Assembly (NCBI GenBank): GCA_013694845.1
Contig: JACDBQ010000053.1
Coordinates: 1 to 12,050, forward strand
Length of the DNA stretch: 12,050 nucleotides
Direction: 5' to 3'
Source of the DNA: Acidobacteriota bacterium
GTDB lineage: Bacteria; Acidobacteriota; Vicinamibacteria; Vicinamibacterales; 2-12-FULL-66-21
Positions 6,788 through 12,050 of this stretch are shown one piece after another. The notes below the pieces were generated by a model, which searched no databases, was not told the origin of the DNA, and saw only the letters and a list, made by a program, of their open reading frames with translations. A program made the translations under genes and the position numbers. Each line of letters opens with the position of its first letter. Within the stretch, counting starts at the first letter, position 1.

Positions 6788-7887
6788 AACCGGAGGTGGA
6801 CGGCGATCAGTTCCTTCATCACTTCCGGCGTCCCCGCCGCAATCGTCAGCGCCCGCGCATCGCGGTAGAACCGGCTGGTCCAGTGGCCGGCCATATAACC
6901 GGCGCCGCCGTGCAGTTGCAGACACCGTTCGATCACCTGCTGCGCCGCCTGGTAGCTGAAGACTTTGATCATCGCGATCTCTTTCGCGACGTCGCGGCCG
7001 GTCGCCCACGTGGCCAGGGTCGCATAGTTCAACTGCCGAGCGGCTTCGAGTGCGATCGCGGCATCGGCGATCTGGTGACGGACCACCGGCATCTTCGCGA
7101 GCGTGCGGCCGAACGCGCGGCGATGTTTCGCCCATGTCACGGTCCGTTCCAGCGCGAAGGCGGCCCAGGAGACCGCCGCCACGGCGCCGAGCAGGCGTTC
7201 ACGATCGAGTGCCCGGAGAATGTAGCCGAATCCCGCACCGGCGCGGCCCAGGATATGGTCGGCCGGTACCCGGCAGCCGCTCAGGGTGATGCGGCCCATG
7301 GCGGACGTGGACAGGCCGAGAGTCGCGAGCCCCTCCACCCGGACACCACGCGTCGTCCGCGGCACCAGCACCAGGGACAACCCGGCGAGCCCGTCACCCT
7401 CCGTCCGGACCGCGACGATGAGCAGGTCCGCCGCGGTGGCGTTGGTGACGTAGGTCTTGGTCCCGTCGAGCACGATGTGCCTGCCGGTGCGACGACCGGT
7501 CGTGCGCAGCGCGGCGAAGTCGGATCCTGCGTCAGGTTCGGTCACGGCGAGCGCTCCGAGCGCCCGACCGTGACGGATCGGTTCCAGCCAGGCACTTTTC
7601 TGATCGGACGTTCCGAGTTGCTCGATGAGTGGTGCGATGAGGTTCGCCTGGACGAACACGCTGAGCGCCAGCCCGAGCGAATCGCAGCGCGGCAACTCCT
7701 CGGCGACCACCGCCTGTTCCCACGGTCCGAGCGACATCCAGCCGCGACGCGCACACTTCGAGACCGCCTGACGAGGCAACCTCCCGGCACGCTCCCAGTG
7801 TTCGGCGTGGGGCCGGAGCTCGCGTTCCACGAAGTCACGGACCTCGACCCGGAAGCGCTGATGCTCGGCCGTGAACGAGCCGTTCAT
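6784..7887 (-). CDS. Acyl-CoA dehydrogenase-family flavoprotein
   Basis: A 367-residue FAD enzyme of normal ACAD length; the ATG overlaps the carrier-protein stop (ATGA at 7884-7887). The N-terminal helical domain (1-110) is followed by the flavin-binding signature ALAVTEPDAGSDFAALRT (112-129), GTKTYVTNA (142-150), the middle beta domain, and a C-terminal helical domain with WAKHRRAFGRTL (252-263) and LQLHGGAGYM (323-332). The Glu that acts as base in the common MCAD position is absent: the segment reads TIAAGTPEVMKEL, as in isovaleryl-CoA dehydrogenase. A Glu at 230 (LDRERLL) lies where isovaleryl- and long-chain enzymes keep their base, so it is probably active. With carrier proteins and an amino-acid loading enzyme in the same operon, the likely substrate is a carrier-bound aminoacyl or acyl thioester, oxidised at C-alpha/C-beta or to an imine, as prolyl-PCP dehydrogenases do (inference). 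Confidence 0.92.
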   Translation of the reverse strand: MNGSFTAEHQRFRVEVRDFVERELRPHAEHWERAGRLPRQAVSKCARRGWMSLGPWEQAVVAEELPRCDSLGLALSVFVQANLIAPLIEQLGTSDQKSAWLEPIRHGRALGALAVTEPDAGSDFAALRTTGRRTGRHIVLDGTKTYVTNATAADLLIVAVRTEGDGLAGLSLVLVPRTTRGVRVEGLATLGLSTSAMGRITLSGCRVPADHILGRAGAGFGYILRALDRERLLGAVAAVSWAAFALERTVTWAKHRRAFGRTLAKMPVVRHQIADAAIALEAARQLNYATLATWATGRDVAKEIAMIKVFSYQAAQQVIERCLQLHGGAGYMAGHWTSRFYRDARALTIAAGTPEVMKELIAVHLRL

Positions 7888-8144
7888 GCGCTCGGGGGCT
7901 GATCGCGGCTGGAGACGACCTTTGCCACCGCGTCGATCACGTCCTGCACGGTGCGGGCCTGCCACAGCTCCGGCGCATCGAGCTCCACTCTGAGCGCGTC
8001 CTCCACGGCGAAGACGCACTCGATCTGCTCCAGCGAGCCGATGCCGAGCGACAGCAGGGGGGTCTCGGGCCTGACTGACGCTTCCGGAACCATGGCGGCG
8101 CGGCTGATGATCGAGATGATCCGCCGGTCGAGAGAAGCCGTCAT
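7884..8144 (-). CDS. Acyl/peptidyl carrier protein (second in the operon)
   Basis: An 86-residue four-helix carrier protein. Helix I is LDRRIISIISRAA, the loop contains PETPLLSLGIGSLEQIECVFAVEDAL, and the C-terminal helix is TVQDVIDAVAKVV. The phosphopantetheine attachment Ser is Ser37 in GIGSLEQI; the residue before it is Gly where most carriers have Asp (DSL). The protein starts at the ATG overlapping the diiron gene stop (ATGA at 8141-8144) and ends in another ATGA with the dehydrogenase gene. The open frame upstream of this ATG is not carrier-like. It would hold pathway intermediates as thioesters. Its place directly before the dehydrogenase suggests it may be that enzyme's partner. Confidence 0.88.
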   Translation of the reverse strand: MTASLDRRIISIISRAAMVPEASVRPETPLLSLGIGSLEQIECVFAVEDALRVELDAPELWQARTVQDVIDAVAKVVSSRDQPPSA

Positions 8145-8695
8145 GGCGTGCGATTCCCGAATTGCTCGTCGAGACCACGCTCCAGTCGAGCGGCCACGTT
8201 GGCGTCGACCGCCTGCCACTTGCGGCGCGCGGCGTCGACCGCTCCGGGATCCAGACGGCCGAGGGCTCCCTCGATCCAGCCGGCGTGCTCGGCGAAGTGC
8301 TTCGCCTCCATCTCGGCGACAATCGCCCCGATCGTTTCAGCCGCGGCCGGATGCGGCGACTCGTGCACCAGGTGTCGATGATAGCTCTCGCGGACACGGC
8401 GCTCGAGCGTCTCAGACAGCACCAGGATCTCGAGCAGCGTCCCGGGTACGCCCCCAGCCTCCGAGTAGTGTTCCTGGATGGGCGGAATCGTGGGGTCGAG
8501 ATTGGCACCCGCCGAGGCAATTGTTCGCGACAGCATCGCGGCGTGGCGCGCCTCGGTCGCGCAGTGTGCGGTCATCTCCACCAGCAGATCGTCTTCCCTC
8601 ATCGTCCTCGCGAGCCGGCCCATGAGCAGCGCACCGTGGAGCTCGCTGTTGCGATAGAAGTTCAGAAGCCAGCTTTCTCGTTCAGACAGTGCCAT
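8141..8695 (-). CDS. Ferritin-like diiron protein
   Basis: A 184-residue all-helical protein with a full ferritin-type di-metal set spread over four helices: Glu18 (NSELHGA), Glu48-x-x-His51 (TEARH), Glu95 in VLSETLERR (or Glu98), and Glu130-x-x-His133 (EAKH). Two ExxH motifs plus two single Glu are the arrangement of ferritin-like diiron oxidases, oxygenases and related proteins. Length is short, so it is a minimal four-helix bundle plus a C-terminal helix (RKWQAVDANVAARLERGL). A strong SD (AGGGAAGG) stands five bases before the ATG. The gene overlaps the preceding diiron gene by 14 bp and the next carrier gene by 4 bp. It probably binds iron or manganese and could oxidise a carrier-bound intermediate, or be a partner of the other diiron protein. 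Exact reaction unknown. Confidence 0.8.
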   Translation of the reverse strand: MALSERESWLLNFYRNSELHGALLMGRLARTMREDDLLVEMTAHCATEARHAAMLSRTIASAGANLDPTIPPIQEHYSEAGGVPGTLLEILVLSETLERRVRESYHRHLVHESPHPAAAETIGAIVAEMEAKHFAEHAGWIEGALGRLDPGAVDAARRKWQAVDANVAARLERGLDEQFGNRTP

Positions 8696-9404
8696 GCATG
8701 CCTTCCCTGGCGAATTCGGCGAGGCTGACGCCGCACAGCCGGCGGATCCGCCGGTTCAGCGTCAGGATCGCCGGCAGATCGTTCTTCTCCGACACCGGCA
8801 CCGTCGCGACCACGTCGGCGCCAAGGTGCTTGAACCCACTCGCCGCCCGCAGGATCACGTCCCGCCTCGCCCCATCTCGCTTGATCCGCTGGTCGAGCAG
8901 GTCGAACGCGAACTGGGTGTGCCGGAACTCGTCTTTCGCGATGAAGGCCGCGATCTCGGCGAGCACCGGCTCACGCGCCTGACGCGACAGCCGCAGAAAA
9001 AAGTACGCCGCGAAGTGCTCACTGACCATGTAGCGCGTCAGCTCGCCGTCGCCGTCCTCGATTGCCGCATCGAGCTGTCGCCGGCGGATTTCCACCAGTT
9101 CCGTCTCCGGAATCGGCCGGTACTTGACGATCTCGAGGTACCGGTTGAGCACATAGAAGTGTTTGTAGGACTCGTACAGCTGAATGGAGAACACGGCCGT
9201 GGCATCGAGATCGTCCCATAGGGCGCGGATCATCCGGGTCGTGTACACGGGGAAATACGATTCGATCAGGGCGGCGTCCCGGACCTGGTCGAGCAACTCG
9301 GGCTGCGCCAGCGCCAGCGACGGCTCGATCCGGCCCCAGGCGATATCGGTCTCGAGGATCCACCGCTGCAGCTCCGCTTGGGTCAGATACTCGTCAAAGA
9401 TCAT
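8682..9404 (-). CDS. Ferritin-like protein resembling acyl-ACP desaturase
   Basis: About 240 residues, almost wholly helical. Numbered from the ATG at 9404, candidate metal ligands are Glu48 (ALIESYFPVY), Glu78 and His82 (LYESYKHFYVLNRYL), Glu129 (VSEHFAAY), and Glu159-x-x-His162 (KDEFRHTQFAF). The two His-containing helices resemble the EENRHGDLLNKYL and DEKRHE helices of plant-type stearoyl-ACP desaturases, as far as I recall them. The first, however, reads ExxxH rather than ExxH, with Ser at the usual ligand position. It is therefore a desaturase-related diiron protein, not a confirmed desaturase. The sequence SYFPVY also parallels the desaturase ALPTY segment. A GTG at 9422 gives six more residues; the ATG is preferred because GGGGG lies eight bases before it and it overlaps the ligase gene by only 11 bp. 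A carrier-bound acyl chain is a plausible substrate. Confidence 0.75.
   Translation of the reverse strand: MIFDEYLTQAELQRWILETDIAWGRIEPSLALAQPELLDQVRDAALIESYFPVYTTRMIRALWDDLDATAVFSIQLYESYKHFYVLNRYLEIVKYRPIPETELVEIRRRQLDAAIEDGDGELTRYMVSEHFAAYFFLRLSRQAREPVLAEIAAFIAKDEFRHTQFAFDLLDQRIKRDGARRDVILRAASGFKHLGADVVATVPVSEKNDLPAILTLNRRIRRLCGVSLAEFAREGMHGTV
8701..8708 (-). promoter_or_regulatory. Ribosome binding site AGGGAAGG for the second diiron gene
   Basis: A long purine-rich SD inside the 3' coding end of the preceding gene, five bases before the ATG at 8695. It is one of the few strong ribosome sites in the operon. Confidence 0.6.
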
Positions 9405-10263
9405 CGCCGAGGCCCCCTGCACGTTCGATCAATCCCCTGAGAGCAGCGGGCCCGTCTTCACCGAGCTGCGCGAGGCAGGCGAGCGTCCACCGCTCGATGC
9501 CGAACGCCACACAACCGGACGCAGCCGGTGAGCCGTCCGCCATTGCGATATCGAACCGGTTCGTGAAGAACGACTCGTGGAGGTTGAACGACGCCACGGC
9601 CAGCGCACCCGCGCGGCCCGCATCCATCCTCAATTCATACTTCAGTTTCTTGATCTGCTGGATCAACCGCCGCCCGCGCCCGGGGCGTCCGAAGAACGTG
9701 TCGGTCGCCTCGGCGATCGAGCCCGACAGCCCCAGCTGCCCGGCGAAGGCAACGGTTCGCCCCATCCAGTCGTCTCGGGCGGCCGCAACCCAGTCCGCCC
9801 CGCCGAGGAATACCAGCTCACGCATCCGGAACCGCCGCAACCGTCCCGGGTCGTCAACCGCACGCGATTCCTCGCGCCCGCAGGTCGTCGCGAGCGCCAG
9901 GCTGCGCGGGCCGGAGAGCCGCTGCCCCGCCAGCTTCGCGTAGACGTGGTAGCACGCCGCCGGTGGAAGAAACGCGTCCGGCTTGTCAGGATCCCGGTCG
10001 GCCCGGAGCGCAACACCCGCGAAGGCCTCGAAGTAACCGGCCCGATCGAGCACCTCACGCTGGATCGTCGAGGGCACCGCCTGGTCCTCGGCGCCGGCTG
10101 CGAACGACCATCGCTCGAGCACCGCGTCGAGACGCGCGTAAAGCGCCGCTGCTGATCCCTGAAAGTGGATCTGCCCGGTGGGATCGAGGTCGATCTCCTC
10201 GATCTCCACGGATCCACCACCGGGTTCAAACGCCAGCGCCATGCTCCGGTCCGAATCGTTCAT
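9394..10263 (-). CDS. Amino acid:[carrier protein] ligase-like protein (class II aaRS fold)
   Basis: A 289-residue homologue of the catalytic core of atypical seryl-tRNA synthetases, matching the bacterial amino acid:[carrier protein] ligases that adenylate an amino acid and load it on a carrier's phosphopantetheine arm instead of tRNA. Matching blocks: LPPAACYHVYA (99-109); TTCGREES (126-133, motif 2 Arg130) with RRFRMRELVFLG (143-154); TFFGRPGRG (189-197) and KKLKYEL (205-211); ASFNLHESFF (224-233); and SGCVAFGIERW (249-259, motif 3 Arg258). The three zinc ligands of the family appear kept as Cys104, Glu149 and Cys251. The tRNA-binding coiled-coil of true SerRS is absent. AGGA stands six bases before the ATG. 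It overlaps the carrier gene by 38 bp, and that carrier is its likely partner. The amino acid is unknown; known relatives use small ones such as glycine or alanine. Confidence 0.82.
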   Translation of the reverse strand: MNDSDRSMALAFEPGGGSVEIEEIDLDPTGQIHFQGSAAALYARLDAVLERWSFAAGAEDQAVPSTIQREVLDRAGYFEAFAGVALRADRDPDKPDAFLPPAACYHVYAKLAGQRLSGPRSLALATTCGREESRAVDDPGRLRRFRMRELVFLGGADWVAAARDDWMGRTVAFAGQLGLSGSIAEATDTFFGRPGRGRRLIQQIKKLKYELRMDAGRAGALAVASFNLHESFFTNRFDIAMADGSPAASGCVAFGIERWTLACLAQLGEDGPAALRGLIERAGGLGDDL

Positions 10264-10480
10264 CCATCGTCCTGATCGTTCGGAAGTGCTCCATCACCAC
10301 CTCCCGGTCCTCGATCGGCCGCCCGATCTCCAGCTCGAGAAAGGCAATCAACCTGAGGATACCGAGCGAGTCGACCATCCCTTCCTCGAACAGGTAGGTG
10401 TCGGCATCGAGGTCGACGTCCCGTCCAGCCAGGAGATCCTCGCGCACGAACCCGAGCAGTGCGTCCCTCAGCGCCGTCAC
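10226..10480 (-). CDS. Acyl/aminoacyl carrier protein (first in the operon)
   Basis: An 84-residue carrier protein starting at GTG 10480, which overlaps the reductase stop as GTGA (10477-10480); the longer open frame upstream is a run of Gly/Arg and not carrier-like. Helix I is LRDALLGFVREDLL, the attachment motif is EEGMVDSLGILRLIAFLE with Ser38 in a standard DSL, and helix III/IV is EIGRPIEDREVVMEHFRTI. The form G-x-VDSLGIxRLIxFLE is the style of small carriers that accompany amino acid:[carrier protein] ligases, and its gene overlaps that ligase gene by 38 bp. Best reading: the acceptor of the activated amino acid. It needs a phosphopantetheinyl transferase, which is not in the window. Confidence 0.88.
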   Translation of the reverse strand: MTALRDALLGFVREDLLAGRDVDLDADTYLFEEGMVDSLGILRLIAFLELEIGRPIEDREVVMEHFRTIRTMDERFGPEHGAGV

Positions 10481-11574
10481 GCCGCGGCCCCGCCGCCGGC
10501 CCCCCGGCCGGTGGCCCAATCATGTTCGATCAGATGCCGCACCACGTTCATCAGGGTGTCGCGAATCGGTGGCCTTACGATGCCCGACGACGCGAGCAGC
10601 GTTCGACAGTGCTCATCGTCGAAGATCTTCGGATACGCGAGCTGCGGGGCGAACGGGGCGAGCACGGCGACGGCGCTCCGGAGCGTGGAGTCCGCCACCG
10701 CTTCGACCGACTGCCGGAACAGCTCGAAGGTCGCGAGCTCGACGATGGCCGGCTTTTCGATCGCCCGCCTCCGCCATGCCGGACGATACCGCAGGAACGC
10801 TTCGATCGCCAGATCGAGCAACTCGTTCTCGGTGAGCGTCTCGCGTCCCGCGCAGATGTGAATAGTGCGGCCCGCCTCGAAACCCCGCCCGGCCACGTGT
10901 CGGATCGCGGCGACCGCGTAGTCGGTGGCGATCAGGTCGACCGGGCTGTCGGGACGACCCGGGATCATCGGCAGGAGGCCATGGTGCAGAAAGCGGATCG
11001 CGTGATGGATCGCTCCCAGCCGGTGAAGGGCGCCGGTCGACGAATCACCGATGGCCGTGCTGAGCCGGCACACCGCGATCGGGAGCGTCGCCATGGCCTG
11101 GCGCACCATCTGTTCGGTTTCGTACTTTGACTGCTCGTAGGCGTTGACGAAACCCTGCTCGTGATCCAGATCGGCTTCGGCGATCCTGCCGGTTCGCCTG
11201 CCCGCCACATAGATCGTGCTGAGCAGGCAGATGCGTTTCAGCTTGCGGCATCCGTCGGCAAACGACAGGACGTTTCGAGTCCCGTCGACGTTGACGGCTC
11301 GCGCCGCCTCGAGCGGCGCGTCGAACCGGGTGAGCGCCGCCGCATGAACAATCGTTGTGACTTGGTCCCGGATCTCCCGGGCATGGTCGCCGACGCCGAG
11401 TGCGTGGCGATCGATGATGTCGCCGCCGATCAGGCGCACACCCGACGGCGCATGGTGCACCGGGTGACGGGCGAGAACGATCACGGTGGCGCCGTGACCG
11501 GCGAACGCCTCGACCAGCGGCACCCCGATGGCGCCCGTTCCGCCGGTGATGAGGACGAGCTCGTCGGCAGACAT
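10477..11574 (-). CDS. NAD(P)-dependent SDR, thioester-reductase/male-sterility type
   Basis: A 365-residue extended short-chain dehydrogenase. The N-terminus LVLITGGTGAIGVPLVEAF gives the nucleotide-binding GGTGAIG at 11-17. It is followed by GGDIID (50-55), VHAAALTRFDAPLEAARAVNVDGTRN (77-101, the NVxGT block), LLSTIYV (117-123, with Ser119) and catalytic Tyr146-x-x-x-Lys150 (YEQSK). The substrate-binding half includes RLSTAIGDSSTG and a helical C-terminus. This is the NAD_binding_4-like pattern of thioester reductase domains and fatty acyl-CoA reductases, here free-standing. It may release a carrier-bound thioester as an aldehyde or alcohol, but reduction of a ketone or 4-epimerase-like chemistry is not excluded. 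The ATG at 11574 sits 5 bp after the KASIII stop; a GTG at 11601 would overlap that gene and adds residues before the Rossmann strand, so it is less likely. Confidence 0.85.
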   Translation of the reverse strand: MSADELVLITGGTGAIGVPLVEAFAGHGATVIVLARHPVHHAPSGVRLIGGDIIDRHALGVGDHAREIRDQVTTIVHAAALTRFDAPLEAARAVNVDGTRNVLSFADGCRKLKRICLLSTIYVAGRRTGRIAEADLDHEQGFVNAYEQSKYETEQMVRQAMATLPIAVCRLSTAIGDSSTGALHRLGAIHHAIRFLHHGLLPMIPGRPDSPVDLIATDYAVAAIRHVAGRGFEAGRTIHICAGRETLTENELLDLAIEAFLRYRPAWRRRAIEKPAIVELATFELFRQSVEAVADSTLRSAVAVLAPFAPQLAYPKIFDDEHCRTLLASSGIVRPPIRDTLMNVVRHLIEHDWATGRGAGGGAAA

Positions 11575-11579
11575 GCAGG

Positions 11580-12050
11580 TCAGTGCTCGATGAGCAGACA
11601 CGCCCAGCTGGCGCCGAAGCCGAAGTTGAAGAGCAGTATGCGGTCGCCAGTGCGAAGCCGCCCCTGGGCCTCGGCGTCCGAGAGGTTGATGAAATTGTCG
11701 CCGCTGATGACGTGTGCCGTCCGGCCGATGTTCTCGGCGTAGAGACGGTCCGGGGCTAGGCCGGTCAGCTGCAGCAGGATCTCCCAGCTTCGATACGAGA
11801 CGTTGTGCGGCACGACGAGGGCGATGTCATCGGGGGTCAGGCCGGCGGCTGCGAGTGTGTCCTGGACGATCGTGCGGGCGGTCGGAAAATACGCGGCCAC
11901 GATCTCGTTGCCGCGTGTCTCGCAGTCCCAGTAGTAGCCCTTGGTCACCTGGCGCTCCGCGAGCAGCCGGTTCGGACCGTCACCCCGCGCGAGGAGCAGC
12001 ACGCACGCGCCGTCCGAGATCACGTTGTACAGGATCTCGCGGGTGCTGCC
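11580..12050 (-). CDS. KASIII-like (3-oxoacyl-ACP synthase III family) enzyme, C-terminal part
   Basis: The visible 156 residues are the C-terminal half of a thiolase-fold enzyme; the frame is open to the right edge, so the start and the catalytic Cys lie outside. It opens with the end of the core domain (ILYNVISDGACVLLLAR, matching the GDGAGAVVL strand of FabH). Then come VVPHNVSYRSWEILLQLTG, with the catalytic His (codon 11805-11807), and AENIGRTAHVISGDNFINLSDA, with the Asn of the GN motif (codon 11730-11732). It closes with GDRILLFNFGFGASWACLLIE (FGxG-W ending). Both visible triad members are kept. FabH-like enzymes of natural-product operons may start a chain, join two acyl groups or act as acyltransferases, and this fragment cannot separate these. 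It is the first visible gene of the operon, whose promoter is not in the window. Confidence 0.88.
   Translation of the reverse strand, partial: GSTREILYNVISDGACVLLLARGDGPNRLLAERQVTKGYYWDCETRGNEIVAAYFPTARTIVQDTLAAAGLTPDDIALVVPHNVSYRSWEILLQLTGLAPDRLYAENIGRTAHVISGDNFINLSDAEAQGRLRTGDRILLFNFGFGASWACLLIEH

Noticed and set aside
6788..7135. N-terminal extension of the methyltransferase frame
   Set aside because: It runs opposite-frame through the dehydrogenase gene, is Arg/Asp-rich and domainless; the ATGA overlap gives the natural start.
7888..8520. N-terminal extension of the acyl-CoA dehydrogenase frame
   Set aside because: The extension overlaps the whole carrier gene, lacks ACAD similarity, and the family length fits the ATG at 7887.
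9394..10263. A true seryl- or glycyl-tRNA synthetase
   Set aside because: Length is under 300 residues with no tRNA-binding coiled-coil, and it is embedded between carrier and redox genes. Motifs match carrier-protein ligases instead.
11575..11601. GTG start at 11601 for the SDR
   Set aside because: It would overlap the KASIII gene by 22 bp and add nine residues before the first Rossmann strand; the ATG at 11574 fits the family better.

Overview
The window is GC-rich chromosomal DNA. It most resembles an acidobacterium of the Vicinamibacteria type. This is an inference from two gene families typical of that group: a MacB/FtsX-like permease of the ADOP kind, and a very large Ser/Thr kinase fused to a TolB-like domain and TPR repeats. 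No rRNA, tRNA, insertion sequence or CRISPR array was found.

Left part (1-5022). The plus strand opens with the 3' end of an ABC-transporter permease (1-359). It is followed by about 190 bp with no intact gene that looks like the collapsed remains of a second permease gene (374-524). The minus-strand kinase-TPR gene (548-3565) is convergent with these. A short divergent region separates the kinase from a small plus-strand gene of unknown function (3680-4006). Next come a secreted NTF2-like/lumazine-binding-type protein (4037-4495, minus), three 26-bp tandem repeats (4548-4625), and a small SET-domain lysine methyltransferase gene (4603-5022, minus) whose 3' end lies inside the last repeat copy.

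Right part (5120-12050). Everything is on the minus strand. From upstream to downstream the genes are: KASIII-like thiolase-fold enzyme (5' end outside the window), thioester-reductase-like SDR, acyl carrier protein 1, amino acid:[carrier protein] ligase-like protein (class II aaRS fold), two ferritin-like diiron proteins, acyl carrier protein 2, acyl-CoA dehydrogenase, SAM methyltransferase and a small unknown protein. Nearly every junction overlaps: four ATGA and one GTGA, plus longer overlaps of 11, 14 and 38 bp. The only gap is 5 bp. A separate SRPBCC gene follows 55 bp downstream.

This ten-gene unit has the logic of a carrier-protein-tethered small-molecule pathway that uses no modular NRPS or PKS. 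An amino acid is activated by the aaRS-like ligase and loaded on a free-standing carrier. The tethered intermediate is oxidised by a flavin dehydrogenase and diiron proteins, methylated, condensed or transferred by the KASIII-like enzyme, and possibly released by reduction. The order of steps and the product are inference. The operon is the candidate undescribed system in this window.
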